A stretch of DNA of 64,000 nucleotides from Paramecium pentaurelia (GCA_905183005.1 CAJJDO010000095.1:197355-261354), one strand, 5' to 3'; counted from the stretch's first letter, positions 23,486 to 36,799 are shown. The notes: generated by a model not told the origin, from the letters alone. Program-made: numbers and translations.

Positions 23486-24239
23486 ATGGGGAATAATCTT
23501 TGTTATTAAACAGGAGAAAGATCATCTTAATTTCCTTAATTACTTCTTAAATATGAAGTAGGGAACTGTGAAATTGCATTGACTGCAGGTCCTGTAGAGA
23601 ATGAGGATGTAGAATGCTTAGTAATTCCAACAGATTAAGAATACTCAAATATTAAATAAAGTGATAAACCAACATTTGCATAATTAAATGGAAAGTGTGT
23701 ATTTGTTGCAGCTAGAAAGAGTATGATTAAATATCAAATATTTTAAGAACAGAAAAATTAGATTTTGGCTGTTGTTATTGATAAGGAAACAGTATTAAAT
23801 AGTGATAAAAGTGATGATGAAAAATAAACAATTTATGAAGCAGTTTAAGAGGCCTTAAAAATAGTATATTATCATATATAATTCTTTTAAAGGCAGAATA
23901 AAAGCAAATGAAATCTATAGGATTTCCAGTTTTTACATCAAAAGATCACACAACATCAGCAACAATTATGTTGATGGCCATAAAGCTTAGTGTGACTGAG
24001 TAAAAAATAAAATCATTAAAAAGAATAGTAATTACATTAGATGTATTTATATTATAAATTGAAAGCATATTGAATAGGTGAGTAGCTTTAAATGGGTGTT
24101 TTAATAAGTATTTAAAGGAAACTAACAAGTTGCACATTCTAGAACTTATTCAAGTTCAATAATGGAATAAATGGAATCAATTTAAGCTGATATCATTAAA
24201 CCTAAATAAAAAAGTGCTACAAAAGAAGAAAAAGTATGA
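23486..24239 (+). CDS. Macro-domain-like protein with MGNN N-terminus
   Basis: 229 codons after introns of 29 and 35 nt. MGNNLCY at the start fits N-myristoylation with a nearby cysteine. The body resembles a divergent macro domain: an early strand-loop VGNCEIALTAGP, a helix TIYEAVQEALKIAEQ, then KSIGFPVFTSKD and RIVITLDVSSF, corresponding to the C-terminal half of macro folds that bind ADP-ribose. The usual GGGV loop is not seen, so binding is doubtful. The last 40 residues are serine rich. The fold assignment is tentative. Confidence 0.55.
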
Positions 24240-24869
24240 GATAATCTTTCATTCATAAGTAACAAATTGATTTATATTATTTTACATTAAATTCATTAAC
24301 ATTTACTTTTTTAATTGATTTCTAAGACTCTAAAGATAATATATATAAACTATACATAGAAAACAATTAAAGTAATTCCAATCTAGATATATAAGTATTA
24401 TTTTATAATTAATAAAAATATTTTCTTAATTATCTAATTGCTATTATAAATTATGACATTTAACAGACTGAAATGATTTGAAAATCTAGTTTAAAATGTT
24501 AATTTTGATAATATATTGAAATAATTTAGATAAAATCTTATTTTTAGAATTTTATGATGTATTTGTATTTAGAACACTTTTTGAATAGTATTTATATTAT
24601 TTGTTTACATAATGGCAGAATTTGAATAAATTATTCAATAGTAATAGAATATGTAGATCAAATTAAGTGTTATTAATGTTAGATACAAATTTTATCTTGA
24701 ATTTAGTTAAATTTTAAGGGTTTGAATTTAATTGTAAGATAGGATTTATTTAATTAGTAAGTAACTTATTAATAGTATATTAGGAATTAGAATTTAGTTA
24801 AGTTTTGAGGAATTAACACTATATTATAAATGACATTAAATAGTCGTTTTTAATTAATATATTATATAA
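24240..24869. other. Intergenic with a 37-codon open frame
   Basis: Contains only a short plus-strand frame, 24612-24725 (MAEFEQIIQQQQNMQIKLS..), too short to call but coding-like in composition. The sequence just upstream of 24870 should hold the promoter of the trichocyst gene. Confidence 0.4.
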
Positions 24870-25991
24870 ATGAAATATTTAGTGCTCTTTGCTTTAGTAC
24901 TTTTGACAATCGCAGTAAATGACAATCAGACAAAGTATTTGTTAAATAAATAAAAAGACAAAAATCAATTGAAGAACAACATCCTTCTCTTTTTAGAGCA
25001 TTAAAAAATATGGCATTATTACAAGAGTAATCATAATAATTAGATTACTCTCGTTTGATTAATGCGATTAATGATCTTGAATCTGAAATCACATAAAATA
25101 AGGAGGATGAAAATACATCATTCAATAAAGACTTTTTATCCAACAATGCAGATTAAGAATTTTATGAAAATCAAATAACTTAATATTAAGTAGAAGTAGC
25201 ACAACATGAAGTTGATTTAGCTGATCTTACAGAAGCTAGAAACACATTATAATCATTATTAAATGATGCAATCAAAGAACAATAAGATGTTACACTTTTA
25301 AGAAATTAATTGGATCAATAAATGAAGACTGATGCTGCTAATACTGCTGCCTAATTATAAGAATATGATGATTCTGCTGCTGCAATTGATGAAGCTCTTA
25401 ATATGTTGACTTCCTTAAAGAATGCTGATAGCTTAGTATAAGTAAATGACAAATTGAAAACTCATTTGAGTAAATAAAAGGTATTCTTCCAACCATTAAT
25501 TGTTGCTCTTGCTGAAATTGCTTAATCTAAGTAAAAAGAATTACATTACATTATAGTTTTGCAAATCAAGAATTAATTAGCAAAGTTACTAAACTTTTAA
25601 ATTAATTGAGAACTTCACTCTTAGAAAGCAGATTACAATTAGTTGTATCATCTTAAGGATTGGAAACAATGAATAAAGAATTGTTGGCTACTTATGATTC
25701 AAAATTAAATGTATTATCTACAGTTGTCTTACCAGATTTTAGAGAGAATATTGAAATTAAGGATGGTATGTGAAATAATTAAATAATTTAGCTGAAATTA
25801 AAGCAAAATCAAATTTACTCAATGATGCTAGATCTAATTTGTAAGATTCTTAAGATAATTTGAAAGCCACATAGGATGCATGGATTGTTAGAGCTAATTT
25901 GAACTCTAAATTAATATAATAATATGATAATGATCTATCACTTATTTAATAAGTCAAATAAAGTTTTGATAGAGCAGGTATCAAATAATGA
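24870..25991 (+). CDS. Trichocyst matrix protein (TMP family)
   Basis: 348 codons after introns at 24935-24957 (23 nt) and two of 26 nt. It starts with a signal peptide (MKYLVLFALVLLTIAV), followed by SLFRALKNMALLQ and long alanine/leucine heptad repeats with FNKDFLSNNADQEFYENQ-type segments. This is the pattern of Paramecium trichocyst matrix proteins: secretory precursors cleaved and crystallised in the extrusive granule. Length fits the family (about 350-400). Genes of this class are co-expressed and massively induced during trichocyst regrowth; that is family knowledge, not seen here. Confidence 0.88.
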
Positions 25992-26131
25992 TTGAATAAC
26001 AATAATAATTATAAAATATACATTATTCATGTTATTTATATATTAATTAGATAATGATATATCTTTTCAATTATAAATATAGAAATATGATAAATTTTAT
26101 TGTTATATATATATATATTTAATATTAATAA

Positions 26132-26978
26132 ATGCACATCAAATCTTAACCTTTTTTCTTTGTCTCCAAACCATATCAAGTATATTATATTATTAAATTA
26201 GAGTCCAGATTGCTATCCAATTAGATTGGATAGTAGGGGTTCTCAGGTGGATGTACTAAAAGTGTTTTATTTAGAATAATTAGTGAGTGATTTAAGAAAA
26301 GATAATCAATAGTTATTTGATTAAATGGAAGAGATGAGAATTAAAAACTTTAATAAGGAACATGAATATATAAATCAATTAAAAGATTTATAAGAATAAC
26401 TCTTAGATATTTAAGCACTGAATAAAAATTATGAATATTAGATCTAATTATTACAATCTAAAAAATCTTATATAGAATTAAATCATAGATTTTTAGATTA
26501 ATAATTAACAAATAGTACAGGTAAACATATATAGAATATATATATTTTAGATTTATTCAATTCTAAATTTCAATCTGAAAGTGGAGAATCAAATTAATAA
26601 ATTAGAAGTCTTAATAATATTTTGGAACAAAAAAATATTATAATCAAAGAATATGATGAAATGAAAAATAAATTCAAATTAACATAATTTGAGTAATCCA
26701 CTAAAATTGAATAATTGAATAATGAAATTCATAATCTAAACAAATAGATTACTAAATTAGAACTTTAATTGATTAATTAATAAAAATAAGTTACTCTATA
26801 TTAAAATGAAACTCAATAATGGAGAGGCAAATTTTTATAATTAAATAAAACTTATAATAATAAAAGTTCAGAGTAATTAGTATTAACAAATGTTGTTGAA
26901 TTAGATACTACATAAAAAGAAGTATAAAAAATAAATGAATTACGTAATAAGAGAAGAAGTGTTGGAAGTATAATTTGA
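26132..26978 (+). CDS. Coiled-coil protein of unknown function
   Basis: 264 codons after introns of 22 and 30 nt. Starts MHIKSQPFFFVSKPYQ, followed by a short non-coil stretch (SPDCYPIRLDSRGSQVDVLK) and then a long glutamine-rich coiled coil (LVSDLRKDNQQLFDQMEEMR). The end is basic (NELRNKRRSVGSII). It lacks a signal peptide. A cytoskeletal function is possible but unproven. Confidence 0.65.
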
Positions 26979-27021
26979 TACTGGTTATATTATATTTATA
27001 TTTTTCATTATTATTATTATA

Positions 27022-30003
27022 ATGGATATTAAATTATAAGTGGATAATCTTATTAAACCAATTAAAGAAATACTTTAGAATATTGATCAAGTTAAAAGTT
27101 AAATCATATTATCACATACTCAATAATTTGCCTTATCTATAATTGAATTTATATACTTAGGTAATTGTTGTCCTTGCACTTTAACGCCTGTTGAATATAA
27201 AACCATAATTATTTAATATGTTTAACAATTAAGAAAGTATTATCAGAACATTAAAGAATCAACAGCTTGTTAAGTATATCAGTTAAATATTTAGAGATTG
27301 TAAACAAACTAATAAAACAGCGATAAGATCATGGAGATCGTGAACTAGAAGGATTTATGAATTCAGATGAAGAAGAAACAAATTTAGTTAAATAAATAAC
27401 ATTTTAATAAAATACTTAAGATTATTCTAACGATGCAGATTTAGAAAAACATAAATTAGTATTATAATAGAAGGATTATGAAATTTCTAATCTTAAAGCA
27501 AAATTATAGGTAAAAGAATAGAAACTCTTGGATTTAGCAAGTGGTTATTTGAAAGATTTATAAAATATGAGAGAATAAATGTATAAGAAATCTGATGATT
27601 TTGATTATTATGAGGTTTCTTATTGTGATGTTACTGATATTGAAGATCCTCGTTATAGAGATTTAGTTAATAATAAAATAGCTAATCTCAAGAGTCAATA
27701 TGAAAAGAAAACAAGAGAAATGTAAATTTACATTTAATACTTAGATATGTATTTGTATAAAAACAAAAAAGTGAAATTTAGAATTTAAGATAATAAGTAG
27801 GAAATTATGAATAAAAAATAAAGATGATGGATAATGTAGAGTATTTAATGAATCGTGTATTTACATTAGAATAAGATCCTTATAGAATATGGAAATATAT
27901 TTAAGATATAAAAGGAAATGAATATTTTCATGATGTTTTTGAAAAATAGAAACCAGCATCAGGAATTAAATATAGAGAAGTGAATAAATTGTTAATGGTA
28001 ACTAAAGCTTACGATAGAGAATTAGAATATTTTAAGAAAGGAATAGAAGATTAAATGTATATATATTTAGAAAGGGCTTGTGGAATTATTAATCTCTAAA
28101 ATTAAGATTTATTAGATGAAATAGAAGAATTAAAAAAAGAAATTAATAGAATTAAATAATTTGAAAATAGAATCAATTAATAAACTATGCGTTAATTTGA
28201 TTAATTTAAAAAATAATGTAATTTATAATATAAAATTAATAATAGTAAAATAACATTAAGAGGAATATTTGGATGTAAAATCAAAAGAATTATAATAATT
28301 ACAGAAGATTCAACTAAAATATGCTACTAGACTATGGTATTTCGTGAGTTAAATAAAGAAAGGCAAAGATATAAAGGAATTGATTTTACATGCATAGTAA
28401 AGCAAAAAGTTAATAATATAGTTAGAATGACTACGAAAAATTGACATCATAACAATTCTTAGAGTTAGAAAATAATTATCTTTAAAGTATGATTACAACT
28501 AAAATAAAGTAAGAAGAGATCGTTGAATTAAATAATAAATTAGAATAGATGTAATTATCAAATGATGAACTAAAGAGTTAAAATTCTTAAATGAAATTAA
28601 CTATTTAAGATTATAAAGCTAAAATTAAAAATCATTAGAAATGTTTATAATAAACAATTAAACATATTGATGCTAAGATCAATCCTGAATAACTTAATTT
28701 AGAAGATAATAATAGAGAAACAACTATTAGTTTTAAAGATAAACTTAAATAACTTAGATAATAACAGAATGGTTTAAAATTTATATAAGAAGTATATTAA
28801 TAATATGAAAAAAATAATATGGCATTAGAATTTCTAAGTACATAATATGAAAATAAATCAACATAAACTATGATTGGAAATGTTAGTAAAAGTTTAGCAG
28901 AAGCAATTGAAATACATGAATTACATAAAAATAGTGAAGAAATTAATGATGATTTTGTTAATATGTAATATAAATAGAAAGATATAGAATGCTAAACTGA
29001 TTTAATTAATGTTGATGATTTATAGAAATAAATTGTAAGTTTAAAATAATAAATTAAACATTTATCATAAGATATAGATGATATGGAAGGTGAAGGAGTA
29101 ATATAATAACATTTTTAACTTATTAATTAAAGAAATTAATCTTTTGATGTTAATTCATCTTAAAAAAGTTCAAATCTTAAAAGAAGATATGTTTAAGTTA
29201 ATGAATCTAAGGATTCATATTCAAATTATTAAGATGATCTTAGAGCATCAAATGATAAAAGTAATGGTTATCAATTAGGTTAGACTAATTAATTAATTAT
29301 ATTACATCCATAATCATCTGTTGAAAAAATTGCATAAACATAAACATTCTATACATCAAAACTTTAATAAAGAGGAGTATTTAATAGATTATTTGAGGAT
29401 AGTAAAAAGAAATGTGAGAGAATACAATAAATAAAAAATAATTTAGAATAATTAGAAAAAGAACATTGGCAATAAGTAGCAGAATTAGTAAAAGAAGATT
29501 TAGAAATTGTGAATGCATTTAAAGATAGTCTTTCATCAAGTAAACATTTTTATTAGAAATAATTAAAAAGAAATATAGAAATGGAATAAAAATATTTTCC
29601 ATAAAAACATAATAGAGCATAATTCTATTTTAAAAAATTTAAAGATTTTCATGTACATCAATAAGAATTAAATGAAATCTTATTTGATCCTAATTCTAGT
29701 GATGAAAAAACTTCAGAAATTTAAAGATTGAATATCAAAAGTGTTGTAGATAATAGAAAATTAAATGGATAAATTAAATTTAATGGATTAAAAAGAGAAG
29801 AATATTAATTTTTTAAGTAACTTGAAAAGAGAAAATTATAAAGTAGAACTTTTAGAAGTACTTAATAATCTCCAAAATAGAAGAAGATTCAATATGTCTC
29901 ATTTACTAAACCATTTATTGGAAGTTTAACTAGCTATGAAATGAACGATTTCAATAACTAATAAATCACTAAACACTTGTAAAAAGTTTACGATTTGGGC
30001 TGA
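27022..30003 (+). CDS. Long coiled-coil protein, about 960 residues
   Basis: One gene with introns at 27274-27296 and 27749-27771 and two more of 28 and 25 nt; all restore the frame. Splicing the second intron is needed: without it a TGA overlaps an ATG near 27824 and suggests two genes. The N-terminal 90 residues are globular (FIYLGNCCPCTLTPVEYK); an acidic stretch follows (ELEGFMNSDEEETN), then almost continuous coiled coil, then a basic C-terminus (QYVSFTKPFIGSLTSYEM). Likely a centrosomal, basal-body or scaffold protein by type; no named family was recognised. Its 3' end overlaps the next gene by 38 bases. Confidence 0.72.
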
Positions 30004-30379
30004 CTCTAACCCTTCTACATTATTATCTCACTAATGAATTTATTGAAAATTTTTCAAATCCCAATTTATTATGATTTGGAATGTCAATTGATTTCATCTA
30101 ATCTATTTCCTTCTTCTATTCTACAGGTTCCGTTGGGTATCTATTTTTTACTAATGCTCTAATTAAATAAGGAGATGTTTTTTGTTATTCTTATATCTTA
30201 GGTAGATGTCTTGAAAATGAATTTTTTATTTATGGTTGATGTATAACTTATTGCATAGCCACTTCTAATTCATGCTATTTTTTTAAAACATAATTAGCAA
30301 AGCTAGTTTCCTCACTTGTATGTTTTATTATTTTAACATATGATGAAGTATCTAAAGAATGTCTAATATTCTCTTTCAT
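29966..30379 (-). CDS. Small basic protein of unknown function
   Basis: 137 codons without intron, MKENIRHSLDTSSYVKI .. SPYLIRALVKNRYPTEPVEQ. Charged and mostly helical or disordered, without a recognisable domain. The 3' end overlaps the coiled-coil gene by 38 bases, tail to tail. Its ATG is only 8 bases from the ATG of Trm10 on the other strand, so one of the two starts may be misplaced. Confidence 0.55.
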
Positions 30380-30387
30380 AGGTCTAA

Positions 30388-31254
30388 ATGGCTTCTTTAA
30401 AAGAGGCAATGAATATTATTACATTTATTTATTTTATGTAAGAATAACAAATTTAAGAAGGACTTAAGGAAAAGAAACCTAAATTAACAAGAGATGAAAA
30501 AAAGGTTTTAAAATATTAACGAGCAAAATTGAGAGCCAAGATTCTCAGAAAAAAGATTGCAAAAAAAGTTAAATAAAAAGTTCATCATATGAATCAAGAA
30601 GCTAAAGAAAAATATTCTGAAATTAAAAATCTAGCTAAAAATAATTTGTAACTTGGATATGAGTCAGGCATTCCAATCTATATAGATTTGGAATATGATG
30701 TTTTAATGACAGACAGAGAAATTAGATCCTTAGCATTACAAATTGCACATGTATAAGGAATCAATAAAGAATTATAATTTCCCATTTAATTACATCTCAC
30801 AAATGTTAGAGGAGTATAGAAAAATGAATTAGAAAAATAAGGACTCTCAAAATGGCCTGTTCATCATTATGAATTAGGATTATAAGAGTTAATTTAAGAA
30901 AGTCTAGAAAAAGGAATTTCAAAAGAATTCATATATCTTTCTCCAGATGCAGATACATATTTAGAATCAGTTGATCCAGAAAAATGTATATATATAGTTG
31001 GTGGATTTGTTGATAGATAAGTTTAAAAATATATGAGTTTGAACAAAGCAAACACCTTATAAATTTGTAGTAAGAAATTACCAATTGAATCATTTATAAA
31101 AGGAACTAGAAGACCATTAAATATTGATAGAGTTGTTGCAATCTTAAGCTTATTTTATTAACATAAAGATTGGAAAGTTGCTTATGAATAAAGCGACAAT
31201 TTTAATATAAGTTTGGCAGAGAGAATTTCTAGATAGCATCAAAAACAAGAATGA
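30388..31254 (+). CDS. TRM10: tRNA (guanine-N1) methyltransferase Trm10
   Basis: 288 codons without intron. After a basic N-terminal helix (DEKKVLKYQRAKLRAKILRK), the SPOUT-class Trm10 domain follows: IPIYIDLEYDVLMTDREIRS, VQKNELEKQGLSKWPVHHY, IYLSPDADTYLESVDPEKC, YIVGGFVDRQVQKYMS, KLPIESFIKG and INIDRVV-type residues near the end. The family methylates N1 of purine 9 in tRNA using S-adenosylmethionine. The SPDAD and GGFVDR motifs make this firm. A second ATG at 30409 is an alternative start. Confidence 0.93.
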
Positions 31255-31464
31255 ATGTAAATTAGAACAAATATATTTTATTAAACTTATTTTTCTAACA
31301 AAAATTTATTTATAAAATAAGAATAATATATCAAATAATATATATAAATTTAATCCATATTATATATAAATTGAAAAACTGTTAAACTATGATCATTTTT
31401 ATTTAATTATTAAAGAATTTTCATACTTTAAAGCTGTTGTTATATAGCCTTCTATAATAATTAA

Positions 31465-34400
31465 ATGAATAGAGTTGGTTAAATCGGGTCTCAAAAATCT
31501 GACGATTGGCTAATTAGAAAAATAAGTCCTCTTATTGATTCGATTAATCAATAGAATCAATAAGTATCTAATAAAGGATTATAATAATTTTTATTATTGG
31601 AATCAGATTCTAAAGTTTTGTTAGATGAATTAAAATAGTAAATAGTTATACTAAATATAAGAATATTATAATTAAAACTTAAAAATCCATATAAAAAAAT
31701 TTTCTATTCATTATTGAAATGGAAAATTCTAAAATACTATGGTATGTAAACATTTACAGAATTATTAACCATTTGCATTTTGAAAATTCTGAATAAATCT
31801 ACTCTTTCTATAATTAATTTTAAGAATGATTCTAATTCAATTAAATAAGTTGTATTTTGGATAATGTGTTTAGTTTCATTTTAAATATTTAAGTATCATT
31901 AATATTAAATAAATAGGACTTATTAAAAATCAAAACTTGATTAAGATGCAAATTTATTAAATATGAGAATGAAAACTATTATTGAATATTTAATTTATGA
32001 AAAATCTCTTAAAGTTAAATGTATTACTAAAATAGAAGGTGATACTCATACTGCAAATATATATGTATTTATTGTTATCTAATTATTAAGACATTATTAA
32101 CTGCTGATGTTGAATTATTAATAAAAATAATATCAGTAATTAAAGATATTTGGTAGGCAATCCTTATTTTAAGTGGATGTTTATATTTATTATATTCAAC
32201 TGAACCAGAAGCTGGATCAATAATTGTTATTGCTATGATTAGTTATTAAGTTATAAACTTTATTTTAACTTTTATAATGACAAAGGCAGAGGCTCAACAT
32301 TTAATTTATAAAGATAAAAGAGTTAGTTTATAATCTGATATCATTGAAGGAATGAAATAGATTAAATTCTTATCTTGGGAAAGAATATTTTATGAGAAAA
32401 TTATGAAATTAAGAAAAAGTGAATTTTAGATGTTAACTATTTATAAAGCATTAGATGGTTTTGGAGCTGTATTTTGGAATAATATAAGCTACATTCTATT
32501 ATGTATTTTTGTAATAAGTTCAGTCAATAATGGTAAAAATTTAAAAGAGTTGAATATCTTCTCATTGATAGCCATATTCAATACTATGATATTTCCTCTA
32601 TGTATTCTCCCTTGGAGTTTAAGTGTTGGATATATGTCATTAATTTCATTTAATAGATTTATATAATTTTTAGATCAAGAAGAGATTAATCCTGATGATA
32701 GTATACAAATAGAAGAATCTCAAAATAAGTATGCTATTATAATAAATAATTCAAATTATTTTTGGCCTATTTCAGAATAAGAATCATAAGATTTAAAACA
32801 AAATTAAATAATAAAAGAAAAATTAATAAATTCTCATCAAAATTGTTAAAAATTTACAATAAAAATGAATAATATAAAATTTGAAAAGAACACCTTAAAT
32901 TTTATAATTGGAAAAATAGGTTCAGGTAAAAGTGCATTTATTAATGCAATACTAAATGAATTAAAAAGTTAAAATTTGTTTACTGATAATTTAGATACAT
33001 AATAGAATTTAGACTTAAGTTTTGATCTAGGATAGAATTAATAAATATAAATTTCAGGTAGAATTGGTTATTGCTCATAAACATCTTGGATTTAAAATTT
33101 ATCAATTAAAGATAACATATTATTTGGTGAACCTTTTAATTAAGAATTATATAATAAAATTATAGATATTTGCTAATTATAGCAAGATCTAAGTAATTTC
33201 GAATAGCATGATTTACATTTGATAGGCCCAGATGGAAAGAATATTAGTGGAGGATAAAAACAAAGGATTGCATTAGCTAGAGCATTATATTAATAAAGAG
33301 ATACTTATCTATTTGATGACATTTTATCATCCCTTGATCAAAATATTGCAGATTTGATATTTTAAAATGTTATTGTAGATTACTTGATAAATAGTGGAAA
33401 GACTGTATTACTTATTACTTCGAATTATAAATATATTAATATTGCTTAATAATTAATAAAAACTAATACTGTTCTTATTGATAATGGAGAAATTATTGAT
33501 AATAAAGAAATTATTAGTTAATATTTAAAAAGCAAATCTTAAAAATAAGATTATCATTCTTATATTGAAAAAGAATTAGACTAAGTATTAAATTAGGAAA
33601 TTTAACTATAAAATTCATTTAAGGGAAAAGAAAATGAAGAAGTTATATTAGATGATAATAATGAAGAAATAGGATAAATAAGAGCTATTAATTGGGGAAC
33701 ATGGAGAACATATTTCAATAGTATGAATTTCAGATTATTTCTCATTTGGTTTTTTATCAATTTTTATATGTAAGGATCTATGTCATTAATTGATTTTTGG
33801 TTAAAATCTGAATTATAATCAGAAGATTAATGGTTACATAAAATAACAAAATATTTTGACAATTCTTTTTCTAAGACCCTATTCTATTTAACTATCATAG
33901 CTCTTATGATTACTGTGATAAGATAAACATTATATGTTATTTGTGCATTACTAGCTTCTTGGTCTATATTTAAAAAGTAAAATTAAATATTATATATTTA
34001 GACTTAATAATGTTTTAATGTGTACAGTGATGAGTTTCTATGATAGAACAAATGCAGGTTAAATAATAAATAGGATTTAGGATGACACATATATTATTGA
34101 TATGGATATTAATTCTGGAATTCACTGTTTTCTTGAAAATCTAAGTAGAATATCAGGTCTATCTATTGGATTATTAATTTTAGAACCTAGATATTTTTTA
34201 ATACTTATTATTTTCTTACTTGCATTTTATCATATTAAAAAAGCATCTATATAATCAAATAGAGAAATCAAAAGATTATAATCTGAAAATTTAAGTAAAT
34301 TATTATAAATTGTTAATGAAACATTAACTGGAATCAAAATAATTAGATCATTTTAAAAAGAAGAATATTTCAAATAAATTTTTGAAAATTCCTTTTCAAA

Positions 34401-35547
34401 TTTAATTTTAAGTAATTAATGTGGAGAACGAATAAAATTATGGTTTTAAGTCAGATTAAATTTAATGAATAATTTTATTGTAATGTTCATATCCTTTATG
34501 GTTATATGTTCATTAATATTTTAATGGTCAGAAGATTTTGCAAAACATGCATTAGCTATTACATATTCTATGATTGTATTAGATAGTTTTTATGATACTT
34601 TTATATAATATTCAAGAGTTGAAACTGATATGATTTCTGTAGAAAGAATATAAGAATACTTAAATAATGAGACTGAAGATATAAACTATGAGAAATCTAT
34701 TGATAAAGAATTTTAAACAATTCTCTTAAATGGAAGATAAAATACAATAGAATTTAAAAATATCAACTTTTCTTATGATAATAATAAATTAGCTTTAAAG
34801 AATTTTTCTTTGAAAATTGCTAAAGGTTAAAAAATTGCAATAATTGGAAGAACTGGATCAGGTAAAACATCTATTCTAAATGTCCTTCAAGGATTATATC
34901 ATTTTTAATCAGGAGATCTTTTGATTAACGGAATTAATGTATGATTACAAAAATATTATTAGGTAAATTAATTATCATTAAAAAATTGGAGAAGTCAATT
35001 ATCTATTATTCCCTAATTTGGATTTCTTTTTAGTGCTAATGTTAAAGAAAATTTAGATCCAGAAGGAAGGTTTACAGATCAATAAATTGAAAAATTCATC
35101 TAAAATACCTAATTTTATTAACAAAGAAATAATAATATAAATAGTCTTAATTATTTAGATACTAAATTCAATATTTCTTAAAATGGAGCTAATCTATCTT
35201 GTGGTGAAAAATAAGTTCTTAATTTTTTGAGAATAGTATTATTGAATAAAGATATTGTTTGTTTAGATGAAGCCACATCTAATATGGATCCATACACTAA
35301 TCAAGTATTATATTAATAATATATAAAGTTGTTAAATGAAAATTTAATTGAGTTTACAAAAGATAAGACTTTACTTGTTATAACTCATAGACTTGAAAAT
35401 ATATAATAATATGATTAAATTGTAGTAATGGAAGAAGGAGAAATAATAGAATAAGGAAATTATTAAGAATTGATTTTATCAAAAAAAGGATACTTTAGAA
35501 AATTGATAAATACTCATACTACAACATTAAATAAAATTGGAATTTGA
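31465..35547 (+). CDS. ABC transporter, subfamily C (MRP/ABCC-like)
   Basis: About 1335 residues after introns of 26, 25 and 24 nt; two halves, each with membrane helices and a nucleotide-binding domain. NBD1: Walker A GKIGSGKSA, Q-loop SGRIGYCSQTSW, signature ISGGQKQRIALARAL, Walker B LFDDILSSLD. NBD2: GRTGSGKTS, IIPQFGFLFSANVKENLDP, signature LSCGEKQ, VCLDEATSNMD and ITHRLENI. The NBD1 order and its Asp in place of the catalytic Glu are typical of ABCC proteins, which export conjugates and drugs. The NBD1 switch histidine appears replaced (LLITSNY), and NBD2 carries Cys instead of Gly in LSGGQ. Substrate unknown. Confidence 0.92.
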
Positions 35548-35692
35548 TTTTTATATATTATTTTTCCTTATTCATTTTTTTAATTCTAAGATATATCATT
35601 TTAGAAAGACTATTAAAATTGTTATTAGTGTTAATTTTATTGGGAATTGATCATTTAATATTAATAATATAATTATAGAATAAAATTTAACA

Positions 35693-36799
35693 TCATTTTT
35701 CCGTCTTGGATATATATGGTTTTTCTGAATGAAGTAGAGGAGCTCCAATATCTGGAATTGGAATTTAATCCTTACAATTTAATGAAACTTTAGTGTCTCT
35801 TAGACTACTATGTTATTCATATTTTTCCATCTATGCTATTATGAATTACACTGTTCCTTTCATAACATCAATAGGTCTCTTAGAATTATGTGTTCCTTCA
35901 AATTATATTAATTCCTTTATTCCTCTAAACTTTTCTGATAAAATTTTAGGGTGCTTTTCTCCAATTAATGTATCACCTTTAGCTGATAGAAATACTATAG
36001 CAACATCAGTTTGTAATGCTATAAATATAATTCTATTTTCTACTTTGTATTATTTGAATGATATTAAGATCATCAATATTAAATTTAGCTTCTTTTCTTA
36101 TTTTAGATTTCACGAAACACCAAAAACAATTGAAACAACATCCTGGAATGTTATAATTGTTGGATGCCAATTCTTAACACAAATTAGTTAAATTTGAAAA
36201 AGGACTATCACAAACAAGCATTTTAAAGTTAGAATTCAAACTGGCTGCTAATATGGCTGTTACAGAACCCATAGATCTACCCCACAAACCGATTTAAGTT
36301 ATAAAAGGCTAAGCAACTTTTAATAATGAAGTTAACTTACTTTATTTAAACGTAGGTAATTGTAGAGATCGTTTACATCTCTTGATTCATAAAATCCTAA
36401 TGAAATATACTCTCCTTATGATTAACCAGAACCTATGTTTAATCAATTAATTACCAGATAAATCAATTCCACATACTGATATGTTCTAAGGAAGTAAATA
36501 TTCAAGTATTGTTAGAGATTCAACTCTGCTACTCGAGTTCCCATGCAAATAAATCATGCAGGTATGAGGCTTGTCTTATATTCTAACAGGCTCAAATAAA
36601 CTAACCATTTTTATACAGGTTACCTGCACTGAAGTGTTAATCCACGACTGTTTGCCATTTCGAAGTCTACTCTCTTAACTACAGTGTCATGAACCATAAA
36701 TATTTCATTTCCCATATCTTTCAAACGATAATTATGTCTCGGAGGTCGAACAATAGGCTTCCATAACTTCTCTGTGCACCTATACTCAGGTTATTTCAT
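35693..36799 (-). CDS. Alpha/beta hydrolase (serine aminopeptidase / ABHD17-like)
   Basis: 334 codons after introns of 23, 22, 32 and 25 nt. Starts MKQPEYRCTEKLWKPI. The core shows the oxyanion strand CMIYLHGNSSS, GIDLSGSGQSQGEYISLGFY, the nucleophile elbow GLWGRSMGSVTA (GxSxG), an acidic residue region AIVFLSAKGDTLIG and a histidine at FEGTHNSKR. A serine-histidine-aspartate triad is therefore likely complete. Cytosolic; no signal peptide. Such hydrolases include depalmitoylases and peptidases; the substrate cannot be told. Confidence 0.85.
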
